Source of the DNA: Solidesulfovibrio alcoholivorans DSM 5433
GTDB taxonomy: Bacteria > Desulfobacterota > Desulfovibrionia > Desulfovibrionales > Desulfovibrionaceae
Assembly: GCF_000702665.1 (NCBI RefSeq)
Contig: NZ_JNJA01000010.1
Coordinates: 62,001-126,000, forward strand
Reading direction: 5' to 3'
DNA: 64,000 nt
How positions within the stretch are numbered: position 1 is the first letter of the stretch; each line of letters opens with the position of its first letter. A model generated the notes under the pieces. It made no database searches. It was not told the origin of the DNA and saw nothing but the letters and a program-made list of their open reading frames with translations. The position numbers and the translations under genes are program-made. This document shows, piece by piece, positions 27,518 through 37,543 of the stretch.

Positions 27518-30500
27518 ATGTTCTCCAAATTCTTCATTGAACGTCCGGTCCTGGCCAACGTGCTCGCGGTGCTGATCATGCTCCTCGGCGTGGTCACCCT
27601 GCTCGGCCTGCCCGTGGCCCAGTACCCGGACATCACGCCCCCCACAGTCCAGGTCACGACCAGCTTTCCCGGCGCGAGCCCGCAGGTGATCATCGATTCC
27701 GTGGCCGCACCCATCGAGCAGCAGGTCAACGGCGTGGAACAGATGCTCTACATGAGCTCCAACAGCGCCTCGGACGGTTCCTACACCCTGACCGTGACCT
27801 TTGAGGTCGGCACCAACGTGGACATGGCCACGGTGCTCGTCCAAAACCGCGTCAACCAGGCCCTGGCCCGCCTGCCCCAGCAGGTCCAGGCGCAGGGCGT
27901 CACGGTGCAGAAGAAGTCCACGGCCATCCTGATGTGCGTCACCCTGGAATCGCCGGACGGCGCGTACGACAGCCTGTTCCTGTCCAACTACGGCTACCTG
28001 CGCGTGCGCGACGAACTCTCGCGCATTCCCGGCGTCGGCTCCGTCACGGTCAACGGCAGCGACGAATATGGCATGCGCATCTGGCTCGACCCGGACAAGG
28101 TCAAGACCTACGGGCTCACGGCCCAGGACGTGGTCAACGCCGTGTCCCAGCAGAACGTCCAGGTGGCTGCCGGCCAGATCGGCCAGCAGCCGGCCCCGGA
28201 CACCATGCACTTCCAGTACATGATCCAGACCCAGGGCCGCCTGGACGAGGTCCGCCAGTTCGAGGACGTCATCCTCAAGACCAACTTCAACCAGACCGGC
28301 GAGGTACTGCGCGTCAAGGACGTGGCCCGGGTGGAGCTCGGCAGCAAGACCTACGACCTGTTCGCCCAGAAAGACGGCAAGCCGGCCAGCATCATCGCCA
28401 TCTACCTGCTGCCCGGGGCCAACGCCCTGCAGACGGCGGACATGATCAAAACGTCCATGACGAAGCTCGCCAGGGACTTCCCGCCGGGCCTCGTCTACAA
28501 TATCCCCTTCGACACCACGCGCTTCGTCAACCAAGCCATCCACGACGTCTACAAGACGCTGATCGAGGCCGGCATCCTGGTGCTTCTGGTCATCATGCTC
28601 TTCCTCCAGGACTTCAAGGCCATGCTCGTGCCCGCGACGACCGTGCCGGTCACCATCCTCGGCGCGTTCATCGCCATGGCCATGCTCGGCTTCTCCGTCA
28701 ACCTCGTGACGCTTTTCGGCATCATCCTGGCCATCGGCATCGTGGTCGACGACGCCATCATCATCGTGGAGGGCACGGCCCACCACATCGAGCACGGCAG
28801 CACGCCCCACGACGCGGCCATCCAGACCATGAAGGAGCTCTTCGGGCCCATCATCGGCATCACATTGGTGCTCATCTCGGTCTTCCTGCCGGCCTCGTTC
28901 CTGCCCGGCATCACCGGCCAGCTCTACCGCCAGTTCTCGCTGGTCATCGCCGCGACCGCCGTGATCAGCGCACTGAACGCCGCCACGCTCAAGCCCACCC
29001 AGTGCGCCCTGTGGATGAAGCCGCACAAGGGCGAGCTCAACGCCTTTTTCCGGGGATTCAACGCCGTCTACCAGCGTTGCGAAAACGTCTACGCCGGCAT
29101 CGTCGGCTTCCTGGTCCGCCACGCCAAGGTCGCCATGCTCGGCTACATCGTGCTCATCGCCGTCACCTTCATCGGCTTCTCCGCCCTGCCTACGGGCTTT
29201 TTGCCGGAAGAGGACCAGGGCTACGCCATCGTCAGCGTCCAGCTTCCGCCGGCGGCGTCGCTGACGCGCACGGCCGCGGTCATCAAGCAGATCGACGGCT
29301 TCCTCAAGGACGCGCCCGGCGTCGCCGACTGGATCACCTTCGGCGGCATGTCCATCCTCGATTCCCTCAACCAGCCCAACATGGCGGCCATCTTCATCAC
29401 CTACGTAGACTGGGACAAGCGGCCCAAGGGCGTGACCCAGGCGACCATCCTGCGCTACGTGCAGGGGCGTCTGGCCACCCTGCAGGACGCCGTGGCCTTC
29501 GTCATGGTCCCGCCGGCCATCCAGGGCCTGGGCCAGGCCGGCGGCTTCCAGATGATGGTGGAGGACCGGGGCAACCTCGGCCCGGTCGCGCTGCAAAACG
29601 CCTGTCTCCACCTGATCGACGTCGGGCGCACCCAAACGGGGCTGACGCCGCTGAACGTCACGTACAACGCCTCCACCCCGCAGATCTACGCCGACATCGA
29701 CCGCACCCAGGTCCAGTACAAGGGCGTGAGCTTCAACAACCTCTTCAGCACGCTGTCGACCTACATGGGTTCGACCTACATCAACGACTTCAACAAGTTC
29801 GGCCGCGTCTACCAGGTGCGGGCCCAGGCCGAGTCGCGCTTTCGCCTGAGCGCCGCGGACGTGATGCAGCTCGAGGTGCGAAACGACAAGGGCGAGATGA
29901 TGCCCCTGTCCGCGGTCACCACCATCAAGGACATCCTCGGACCCACGGTGCTCACCCGCTACAACCTCTACACGTCGGCCTCGGTCTACGGCTCGGCCGC
30001 CGCCGGCTTCAGTTCCGGCCAGGCGCTTACGCTCATGGAGCAAATGAGCCAGAACAACCTGCCCGCGTCCATGGGCATCGACTGGACCAACATGTCCTAC
30101 CAGGAGAAAAAGGTCGGCAACCAGGCCTACCTGATCTTCGCCCTGGCCGTGGTCCTGGTCTATCTGGTGCTTGCGGCGCAGTACGAAAGCTGGTGCACGC
30201 CCACGGCCGTCATCCTGGTCGTGCCCCTGGCACTGCTCGGCACCATGGTGGCTCTGCTGGTGCGCGGCATGGACAACAACGTCTACACGCAGATCGGCGT
30301 GGTGCTGCTTATCGCCCTGGCGAGCAAGAACGCCATCCTCATCGTGGAATTCGCCCGCGAGCACCGCGCCCGGGGCGTGCCCATCCCCCAGGCCGCCGTG
30401 GAAGCGGCGCGGCTGCGCTTTCGCCCCATCATCATGACCTCGTTCGCCTTCATCCTCGGCGTGGTGCCGCTGCTCACCGCCGCGGGCGCGGGCGCGGCCA

Positions 30501-30688
30501 GCCAGCGGGCCGTGGGCACGGCCGTCTTCGGCGGCATGGTCGCCTCCACGCTCCTCGCCGTACTGGTCGTGCCGGTCTTTTTCGTGCTGGTGCAGGGATT
30601 CGCGGAACGGGTGCTCGGCGTGGACAAGCCCAAGCCGGAAGCCGCCCAGGATGCGTCAGGCCAAGCCGAAGAGGGGAAAAAGCCCTAG
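27518..30688 (+). CDS. RND multidrug efflux pump (AcrB-type, HAE1)
   Basis: Proton-driven inner-membrane exporter. At 1056 residues it has full length: 12 membrane helices and two large periplasmic loops. The N terminus MFSKFFIERPVLANVLAVLI is the AcrB start, and proton-relay aspartates D411-D412 lie in GIVVDDAIIIVEG on helix 4. The third key residue is in the GLASKN-type segment, here ALASKNAILIVEFA. With the adaptor and channel upstream, the tripartite system is complete. Substrates cannot be predicted. Confidence 0.92.
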   Translation: MFSKFFIERPVLANVLAVLIMLLGVVTLLGLPVAQYPDITPPTVQVTTSFPGASPQVIIDSVAAPIEQQVNGVEQMLYMSSNSASDGSYTLTVTFEVGTNVDMATVLVQNRVNQALARLPQQVQAQGVTVQKKSTAILMCVTLESPDGAYDSLFLSNYGYLRVRDELSRIPGVGSVTVNGSDEYGMRIWLDPDKVKTYGLTAQDVVNAVSQQNVQVAAGQIGQQPAPDTMHFQYMIQTQGRLDEVRQFEDVILKTNFNQTGEVLRVKDVARVELGSKTYDLFAQKDGKPASIIAIYLLPGANALQTADMIKTSMTKLARDFPPGLVYNIPFDTTRFVNQAIHDVYKTLIEAGILVLLVIMLFLQDFKAMLVPATTVPVTILGAFIAMAMLGFSVNLVTLFGIILAIGIVVDDAIIIVEGTAHHIEHGSTPHDAAIQTMKELFGPIIGITLVLISVFLPASFLPGITGQLYRQFSLVIAATAVISALNAATLKPTQCALWMKPHKGELNAFFRGFNAVYQRCENVYAGIVGFLVRHAKVAMLGYIVLIAVTFIGFSALPTGFLPEEDQGYAIVSVQLPPAASLTRTAAVIKQIDGFLKDAPGVADWITFGGMSILDSLNQPNMAAIFITYVDWDKRPKGVTQATILRYVQGRLATLQDAVAFVMVPPAIQGLGQAGGFQMMVEDRGNLGPVALQNACLHLIDVGRTQTGLTPLNVTYNASTPQIYADIDRTQVQYKGVSFNNLFSTLSTYMGSTYINDFNKFGRVYQVRAQAESRFRLSAADVMQLEVRNDKGEMMPLSAVTTIKDILGPTVLTRYNLYTSASVYGSAAAGFSSGQALTLMEQMSQNNLPASMGIDWTNMSYQEKKVGNQAYLIFALAVVLVYLVLAAQYESWCTPTAVILVVPLALLGTMVALLVRGMDNNVYTQIGVVLLIALASKNAILIVEFAREHRARGVPIPQAAVEAARLRFRPIIMTSFAFILGVVPLLTAAGAGAASQRAVGTAVFGGMVASTLLAVLVVPVFFVLVQGFAERVLGVDKPKPEAAQDASGQAEEGKKP

Positions 30689-30773
30689 TTAGCGCCCGGT
30701 CCCATTTCTCTGCCCTCGCCTGCCGCCAGCCTGTGCGCTGCGTTGCCGGCAGTTGTCCGCGTTCGGGAGGAAT

Positions 30774-32443
30774 ATGCCGTTTACTCGTGCTGCCCCCTGG
30801 CTGGCGGGGATGGGGCGGATCGCGCCCGGAGCGGACCTGCTGGCCGGATTGACGCTCTGGGGCGTGCTCGTGCCCGAGGCCCTGGCCTATGCGGGCATGG
30901 CGGGTATGCCGGCCTCGGCGGGCCTTTTCACCCTACTCGCCTCGCTGCCGCTGTATTTCCTCTGCGGCGGCAGCCCCGTGCTGGTGTGCGCCGCGACCTC
31001 GGTGGAATCCATCATGATGGCGGCGGTGGTCGCCCCCCTGGCCGGAGGGGATGCGGCAAGATACCTGGGGCTTATGGCCCTGCTTATCGCAACGACCGGG
31101 ATCGTCTTTCTCGCCGGTGGCCTGCTGCGCCTGGGGCGCGCCACGTCCTTTCTCTCCAAGCCCGTGATGACGGGCTTCACCTGCGGCCTGGCGATCTATA
31201 TCGCGGCCGACCAGCTGCATAAGCTGCTCGGCCTGCCCCACGGCCACGGCGACACGTTGCGGCAAATCGCGCAACTGGCCGCCGGGATCGGCCGCTGCAA
31301 CCCGGCCACCGCGAGCGTCGGCGTCGCGTCGCTGGCCCTGCTCTTCGTCCTCGAACGGCTGACACCGCGCGTGCCGGCCGGGCTTTGCGTCATGGTGCTT
31401 GGCCTCGTCGCCTCGAAGGCGTTCGCGCTCGGGGAAACCCACGGCGTGGCCGTGATCCAGGGCATCAGGGCCGGCTTGCCGTCGCTGGCCCTGCCCCATG
31501 GCGGCATGGCCGACGTGCGCGCCGTGGTTCCGGCGGCGCTCGGGCTTGCACTGGTGGCCTTTTCCCAGGCCCTCGGCGCGGTGCGAAGCTATGCCCCGCG
31601 CTTTGGCGTGGGCGTGGATGCCGACCGGGAACTTCGCGCCCTGGGCCTGGCCAACCTCGGCTCCGCACTCCTTTGCGGCCTGCTCGCCGGGGGCAGCATG
31701 TCCTCCACCGCCGTCAACGTGGCGGCCGGGCGAGAAGTCGCGTCTCCACGCTGGTTACGGCGGGAATGATCGTGCTGACGCTGTGTTTTTTCACGCCCCT
31801 CTTCCACGGCCTGCCCGAAGCCGTGCTTGGGGCCGTGGTCATGCACGCCGTGGCCAGGCTCATGAAAATTGCCGAACTCCGGCGCTTCTACCGCCTCAAC
31901 CGCGTCGAATGCGCCCTGGCCGTCCTGGCCCTGTCGGGCGTGGTGCTTCTCGACATCCTGCCGGGACTGGTCCTTGCGCTGGCGGCGTCGCTCGCGCGCC
32001 TGCTCCTGGTCGCAAGCGGCGTCAATCTGTCCGTCATGGGCGAACTCGCCGGCTGCGGCGTGCTCTGGGTCGATACGAGCCAGCACGCGCAAGCCAGGGA
32101 GCGTCCCGGAGTACGCGTGCTGCGCATGGAGGAGGCGCTTTTTTTCGCCAACGCCGAGAAATTCCGCAGCGCCGTGGTCGCGCTGGCCCTGCAACCGCCA
32201 AGGCCCGGGGCAGTGGCCATCCAATTGCGGGCCAACAGGCGCCTGTGCATCACTGCGGCCGACATGCTCCGGGCTCTGGCGGCAGAACTCGCCTCCCACG
32301 GCGTGCTCCTGGCCTTCGTCGAACCGGCTCCGGAGACGCTGCGCATGCTGCGCCAAAATGGCGTGCTGGAGCTTGTCGGAAAACAACGCATCTACCCTGG
32401 CATCGGACAAGCAGTGGCCGATCTGCAATCACAAATCAGGTAA
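30774..32443 (+). pseudogene. SulP-family anion transporter broken by a one-base frameshift
   Basis: From the ATG at 30774 (GGGAGG just upstream) the frame runs through about ten SulP helices to a premature stop at 31769. The family sequence continues in another frame as SRVSTLVTAGMIVLTL and PLFHGLPEAVLGAVVMHAV, then a C-terminal STAS domain (VLWVDTSQHAQ) ending at 32443. Restoring one G in the G-run at 31728-31730 rejoins the two halves in frame. It could be a real inactivating mutation or a homopolymer sequencing error. SulP proteins transport sulfate, bicarbonate or related anions. Confidence 0.8.
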
Positions 32444-32534
32444 TGCATTGCGCAGACAAGGAGAAAAGGAAACAAGGGAAAGTCGTTGCGGCAATGCGCC
32501 GCAGAGATTTCATACACAACCAGAAGAGGTGCCC

Positions 32535-33818
32535 ATGCAGTCCAAGAAAGCAAATGCGTCATGGATTCCGCGCCGGTCCATCCTAAAAGGAGCCGGGGCG
32601 TTGCTGTTCGCACCGCTGCTCTCGGGCCTTGGCGCAAAAAGCGCTTTCGCCGCGCCGTCCGCATCCCCCAAAAGCCTTCGCACATCTCCGTACAATACCC
32701 GGCTGGTGCTGCTCGGCACCACGGGAGGCATGACCTGGTGGCCGGGTTCGAACCGGGCCAGCAATTCCCAGGCGTTGCTCGTGGGCGACGCCATGTACAT
32801 CATCGACCTCGGGTTCGGGGCCTGCGCCCGTCTGGCCGAAGCCTTCAACTACGGACATTTCGTCACCATCGGCGGCCAGCGGACGCAACTGGAACTGTCC
32901 TCATTCCTGAGCAACATGCGGGCGGTGTTTTTCACCCACCTGCACATGGACCACCTGGGCGACTACCCCACGTTCCTGGAAATCGGGGCCCGGGCCGGCT
33001 ATGCGGAAAAACAGCCCCTGATCATCATCGGCCCCGGCGACCGCGGCCGGCTCGACGACAACCAGTCCGGCTACAAAGGGACCATCATCCAGGCGCAAAG
33101 TTGCAACCCGGCCGTGACCACCCCCACGCCGGGCACCAAGATGATGACGGACCACATCCTGCAAGCCTTTGCCCAGACCTTCAACGACTGCGCCCAGGAC
33201 GAGGGCTACCCCGACATCCCGAAGTGCATCGACGTCAGGGAAATCGGCGACCCCAAAGTCATCCCCTGGCCGGCCGACTTCATCATTCCCGATCCGGGCA
33301 AACCCTGGTCGGCGGACATCACCTGCCCGGCCATGGAACCCTTCGAGATATACAAGGACGATCGCCTGCGCGTCACGGCCATCCTGGTCGACCACTACGA
33401 GGTCTACCCCGCCTTCGCCTTCCGCTTCGACACGGCGGACGGCTCCCTGGTCATTTCCGGCGACACCGGTCCGGACACCAGGGGCAACCTGCAAAAGCTG
33501 GCCAGGGGAGCCGAGGTCCTGGTGCACGAGGTCATCGACGACTTCTGGATCAAGGCCAGCTTCAAGGGCGTCAAGGAGGGCGAGCCCGCCTGGCCGCTCT
33601 ATCACCACGTCGTGACCGCACACACGAGCACAGCCGATGTCGGCAGGGTGGCGCAACAGTGCGAAGTCAAGACGCTGGTTTTGACCCACATCGCGCCGGC
33701 CAACACGCCTGTCGCACGCCTGCGGCTCGCCCAGCAGAATTTCTCCGGGAAATTGATCGTCGGGGAGGATCTGATGGAGATCGGCATCGGCAAACCGCAC
33801 GGCCGCTCCAAAGCCTAG
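32535..33818 (+). CDS. Tat-exported metallo-beta-lactamase-fold hydrolase
   Basis: The 427-residue protein starts with a twin-arginine signal (PRRSILKGAGALLFAPLLSG) cleaved after about FAAPSA, so it acts folded in the periplasm. The MBL metal motif THLHMDHLGD puts H135, H137, D139 and H140 at the active site. Later ISGDTGPD and LVLTHIAPA complete the ligand set, in the style of RNase Z/arylsulfatase-type members. An AGAGGT ribosome binding site precedes the ATG at 32535. Substrate unknown. Confidence 0.82.
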   Translation: MQSKKANASWIPRRSILKGAGALLFAPLLSGLGAKSAFAAPSASPKSLRTSPYNTRLVLLGTTGGMTWWPGSNRASNSQALLVGDAMYIIDLGFGACARLAEAFNYGHFVTIGGQRTQLELSSFLSNMRAVFFTHLHMDHLGDYPTFLEIGARAGYAEKQPLIIIGPGDRGRLDDNQSGYKGTIIQAQSCNPAVTTPTPGTKMMTDHILQAFAQTFNDCAQDEGYPDIPKCIDVREIGDPKVIPWPADFIIPDPGKPWSADITCPAMEPFEIYKDDRLRVTAILVDHYEVYPAFAFRFDTADGSLVISGDTGPDTRGNLQKLARGAEVLVHEVIDDFWIKASFKGVKEGEPAWPLYHHVVTAHTSTADVGRVAQQCEVKTLVLTHIAPANTPVARLRLAQQNFSGKLIVGEDLMEIGIGKPHGRSKA

Positions 33819-34173
33819 GGAGAAGGGCTCACACCGCGCGTTGCGACCCGGAATCAGGACTGGTTCCGGGCCGCAATGCGAACACGGCGAGAACAGCCTC
33901 CTTCTCATGCGCGGCCTCGGCCCGAACTGCCGGAATCAGCGGCCGCGATGACGACAAAATACCCTCCGCTGTCTCGATCGCAATCATGCGGATCGGACTT
34001 CCAGCCACACGCGGGATGTCGCTCAGAACAATATTTTTTACTGCTTCTTGACATACGATTTTTATTTTCATAACCGAAGGTGTTATTTTTTTTAATTTTT
34101 AATACGCCAGAAGCTTACCTATTTATTTTTTGTAATTACTCCGAATTTTCAACCCGTTACAAAAGGAGCGAGC
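33819..34173. other. AT-rich upstream region of the TonB receptor operon
   Basis: Just after the hydrolase stop an imperfect stem pairs CCCGGAATCA with TGGTTCCGGG (about 33847-33872) and may end that transcript. From about 34020 to 34150 the DNA turns strongly AT-rich, unlike its surroundings, as expected for a regulated promoter of a metal-uptake operon. I could not identify a clear Fur or Zur box. A weak 80-codon minus-strand frame here has no ribosome binding site. Confidence 0.5.
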
Positions 34174-36168
34174 ATGGTTCCCTGTCGTTTCTCCCGCGCT
34201 GCCCTTCTTGCCCTTGGCCTCGTTTTTGCCGCCTTGCCGTCGTTGGCAGCCGATCCCCAGCACACGGAGAAAGCCGACGAAACCATGCTCGACGAAGTCA
34301 ACGTCGTTTCCTCGCCCATCATCGAAGGGAACAGGGTGGACAGCTTCGCCAATGAAACGACGACGGTCTCAAAGGAGCAGATTTGGGACCTCAATGCGTC
34401 AGACCTGACCTCGGCCCTGCGGCGCACGCCCGGCGTGACCATCTCCCGCTTCGACAACATCGGCTCGTTCGGCGGCGCGGAAGGCGGCGCGATCTTCATC
34501 CGGGGCAAGGGAGCGAGCCGGCCCGGCGCGGAAATCTCGGTCATGATCGACGGCGCGCCGGCCTATATCTCGGTCTGGAACCACCCGCTGCTCGATTACC
34601 TTTCCGTGGACCCGGCCAATTCCCTCACCGTGTACAAAAGTCCCCAGCCGCTCAACTTCGGCAACGGGTTGGCCGCCGTGGACATGACGCCCAAAAGCCG
34701 GGACAAGGAAGGCTTCGAATCGAGGGTCACGGCCCAATACGGTTCCTACAATACGCCCCAGGAAACGGCCGAGACCGGCGGCAAGGTCGGCCGCTTCGAC
34801 TACTATGCCTCCCAGAGCTACCGCTATTCCTCGGGATCGCGGGCCATGTCCGACGGCATGCTCACGAGCTATTACGGCCGCATGGGCTATGGACTGACCG
34901 ACAACTGGAACGCCCACGCCACGGTCATCCGCACGGATAATTACGCCATGGACCCGGGCCCCGAAGGGGACGCGGCGGAACGCGACGGCAAGTTCGTCAC
35001 CCGCGACTGGCACATGGTGGCCACGTTTGCGAACACATACGATTGCGCCGAAGGCACCCTCAAAGGATATTGGAACACGGGGCAGGGCTATTGGTACAAC
35101 CAGTCCGGCACGGACAACGACACCAAGACCGATTCGGACCTGTACGGCGTGCGGGCCAAGGAAAAACTGCGCCTCTGGCAGGGCGGCGAGATCGCCCTGG
35201 GCGCGGACATGGACTGGATCAGCGGGCAGACGGAATTCACCACCGACCCCTCGCTGACCATCAACTCCCTGACGGACTGGTCGTTCACGCCGGGCGGCGT
35301 GTCCCACTTCGACCGCATGACCTGGTCCATCTTCTCGCCTTTCCTCGGCGTCTCCCAGATGATTGGCGGCAAGGACGGATTTTACGCCACACCCTCGGCC
35401 GGCCTGCGCTACTACGGCCACAGCCAGTTCCAGTCGGAATGGTCGCCCCAGGCCGGCCTGCTGCTCGGCTACAAGGACCTGGAACTGCACGGCACCTACT
35501 CCCGGGGCGTGAACTATCCGGGGCTCAATGTGGCCGCCTTCTCGCAAAACGTGATCACGTCCCTGGGCCAGAGCTGGCGCGACCTCAAGGCCGAAACCAT
35601 GGACCACTTCGAGGCAGGCGCGTCCTACAAGTACGAAAACCTGCTCAAGCTCGATGTGACGGCGTTCTCCGACAACGGCCACGACCGGTATGTGATGTAT
35701 CCCTCCTCCGGGAAACCGACCGGGTTCGAAAATTACGGCACATACTCCATCTGGGGGCTGGAAACCACGGCAACCTACACCCCGGTCAAGGACCTGTCGT
35801 TCTTCGCCGGCCTCAACGCCATGGGGCACACGCCGCAGTACCTGCCTTACGTGCCGAACCTGAGCGTCAGCCTCGGCGGAAACTACCGGTTTCTGGAGCA
35901 TTATAAGATCTCGGCCGACGCCCAGTACGTGGACGAGATGTACGTGCTCTCCGAGACCCGACGCGTGGGCACACGCAATACGGAAAAGGTGGACGGCTAC
36001 TGGCTGGCTAACGCCAAGTTTTCCTATTTCTTCACCATTCCCAAGCCCAAAGTCGAAACCGAACTCTTCGTGGCCGTGCAGAACCTGACCAACACCTTCT
36101 ACAAATACAAGCCCGGCTACCCCATGCCGGGGACCGGCGTTTCGGCCGGCGTGGCCCTGACGTTCTAA
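34174..36168 (+). CDS. TonB-dependent outer-membrane receptor
   Basis: A 22-stranded receptor energised by TonB-ExbBD. The 664 residues begin with a Sec signal peptide (cleavage near LPSLAAD), then a plug domain (about 35-170, with SDLTSALRRTPGVTIS and GAIFIRGKG) and a beta-barrel ending in the aromatic-terminated strand SAGVALTF. An AAAGGAG ribosome binding site precedes it. The operon continues with two methyltransferases, a ZnuABC-like transporter and a TonB gene, so the cargo is probably a metal or metal chelate. Confidence 0.88.
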   Translation: MVPCRFSRAALLALGLVFAALPSLAADPQHTEKADETMLDEVNVVSSPIIEGNRVDSFANETTTVSKEQIWDLNASDLTSALRRTPGVTISRFDNIGSFGGAEGGAIFIRGKGASRPGAEISVMIDGAPAYISVWNHPLLDYLSVDPANSLTVYKSPQPLNFGNGLAAVDMTPKSRDKEGFESRVTAQYGSYNTPQETAETGGKVGRFDYYASQSYRYSSGSRAMSDGMLTSYYGRMGYGLTDNWNAHATVIRTDNYAMDPGPEGDAAERDGKFVTRDWHMVATFANTYDCAEGTLKGYWNTGQGYWYNQSGTDNDTKTDSDLYGVRAKEKLRLWQGGEIALGADMDWISGQTEFTTDPSLTINSLTDWSFTPGGVSHFDRMTWSIFSPFLGVSQMIGGKDGFYATPSAGLRYYGHSQFQSEWSPQAGLLLGYKDLELHGTYSRGVNYPGLNVAAFSQNVITSLGQSWRDLKAETMDHFEAGASYKYENLLKLDVTAFSDNGHDRYVMYPSSGKPTGFENYGTYSIWGLETTATYTPVKDLSFFAGLNAMGHTPQYLPYVPNLSVSLGGNYRFLEHYKISADAQYVDEMYVLSETRRVGTRNTEKVDGYWLANAKFSYFFTIPKPKVETELFVAVQNLTNTFYKYKPGYPMPGTGVSAGVALTF

Positions 36169-36183
36169 CCTTGGAGGGCGTAT

Positions 36184-36879
36184 ATGGAAGAAGCTATTTC
36201 CACGGTCTTCGACCGGCGTGAGGTCTTCTCGAAGCTGCGGGCGCATGACCGCATGCGCCATGGGACGGCCTATGCCTGGCTGGAAGGGTTTCTGGCCGGA
36301 CGGAGCCGAGGCGATCTGCGCCTGCTGGACCTCGGCTGCAACGACGCCCGGGACATGGCGCGCGTGCTGGCTGCCGGGGACGTGGCCTCCTATATGGGCG
36401 CGGACACGGATACGGACTGTCTCGCCGCCGCGCGGAAAAACCTCGCCGGGAGTCCGGCCGCCGTGGAGCTCGTGGCCGCCGACGGCCGGGAGGTCCTGGC
36501 CGGCCTGCGCGAGGCCGTGGACGTCATCTGGATGGGGTTGTTGCTCCACCATTTCCCGCAAGGGGAAAAAGCAAAGCTCTTCGCCATGGCCAAAAACGCC
36601 CTGCGTCCGGGCGGGGTGCTCCTCAGCCACGACCCCATGCCGGACGAGGGGGAAAGCGCCGAAGCCTATCTTGGGCGCTACAATCGGGAGATCGAAAACG
36701 GTTGGGCGGAACTCGCGCCGGAGGAACGGCGCGTGCTCGTCGACCATTTCCGCCGCCACGGCCGCCACGATCCCGTCGACGTCGTGGAGGGGCTGGCCAG
36801 GGAGGCGGGATTCTCCCAGGTGGTTCGCAAACGCCTGGACCCCGCCGGCTTCTACGCGTTGTTGCGCTTCGCGGCCTGA
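36184..36879 (+). CDS. Class I SAM-dependent methyltransferase (first of two)
   Basis: A 231-residue cytoplasmic protein with the Rossmann methyltransferase core: motif I LLDLGCNDARDMARV (about residue 42), an acidic motif II region (GADTDTD) and a post-motif segment ALRPGGVLLSHDP. It starts 15 bases after the receptor gene with a GGAGGG ribosome binding site, so it is clearly part of the uptake operon. The substrate is unknown. Possibilities include modification of a chelator or of a small metabolite released on uptake. Confidence 0.78.
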   Translation: MEEAISTVFDRREVFSKLRAHDRMRHGTAYAWLEGFLAGRSRGDLRLLDLGCNDARDMARVLAAGDVASYMGADTDTDCLAAARKNLAGSPAAVELVAADGREVLAGLREAVDVIWMGLLLHHFPQGEKAKLFAMAKNALRPGGVLLSHDPMPDEGESAEAYLGRYNREIENGWAELAPEERRVLVDHFRRHGRHDPVDVVEGLAREAGFSQVVRKRLDPAGFYALLRFAA

Positions 36880-36904
36880 GCAGGCGCGGGGGGGCAAGAG
36901 AGGC

Positions 36905-37543
36905 ATGCAAATGCAAAACGAATCCGATCCCCGGGCCGCCTTCTTCGACGCCCGGGCCGCGAACTGGGAAGCCAATTGCTACCCGCCGCCCGTGCGGGAA
37001 AAGCTCCCGCGTCTGGTCGCGTCCTTCCATCTGCCGGGCGGGGCAACGGTTCTCGACATGGGCACCGGCCCGGGAACGCTGGTGCCCTATCTGCAAGACG
37101 CCGTGGGCCCGTCGGGACGGGTGTTCCCCTTTGACCTGTCCCTGGAGATGCTGCGACAGGCCCGGTCCAAGCTCGGGCCGGCGGCTCCGCCGCCGGTTCT
37201 GGCCACGGCCATGCGCCTGCCCTTTCGTGATGCGAGCTTCGATGCCGTGGTCTGTTTCGCCGCCTTTCCCCATTTCGAGGACAAAGGCGTCGCCCTGTCG
37301 GAAATGGCCCGGGTCGCCAAGTCCGGCGCGCAGATCCTCATCGCCCATTTGCTCAGCCGCGTCGAACTGCTCGCCCATCACGGCACCCACAGCGCCGTAG
37401 CCCGGGACGCCCTGCCCGAGGAAGGCCGCATGCGCGATCTTTTCCAAGCCGCCGGCCTGCCCGATCCCGTCATCGTGGACGCGCCCGGACGCTACCTGGC
37501 CAAGTGCCGCAAACTGGCGAACCCGTCGGAGAGCCGGCCATGA
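36905..37543 (+). CDS. Class I SAM-dependent methyltransferase (second of two)
   Basis: The 212-residue product starts at 36905 and has the UbiE/Methyltransf_11 pattern: motif I VLDMGTGPGTLVPYL, FDLSLEMLRQARSK, then LPFRDASFDAVVC. It is only distantly like the neighbouring methyltransferase, so this is not a simple tandem duplication. Its stop overlaps the start of the binding-protein gene (ATGA), tying it to the transporter. Cys/His richness is low, so it is not obviously a metal-sensing enzyme. Substrate unknown. Confidence 0.78.
   Translation: MQMQNESDPRAAFFDARAANWEANCYPPPVREKLPRLVASFHLPGGATVLDMGTGPGTLVPYLQDAVGPSGRVFPFDLSLEMLRQARSKLGPAAPPPVLATAMRLPFRDASFDAVVCFAAFPHFEDKGVALSEMARVAKSGAQILIAHLLSRVELLAHHGTHSAVARDALPEEGRMRDLFQAAGLPDPVIVDAPGRYLAKCRKLANPSESRP

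Noticed and set aside
27506..30364. A 952-codon open frame on the minus strand opposite the RND pump gene
   Set aside because: It is a shadow of GC-rich codons. Its translation is Val/His/Gly-rich with no family features, while the plus strand codes for a full AcrB-type pump.
33829..34071. An 80-codon minus-strand frame before the TonB receptor
   Set aside because: No ribosome binding site, AT-rich start inside a promoter region, and a translation without recognisable features.
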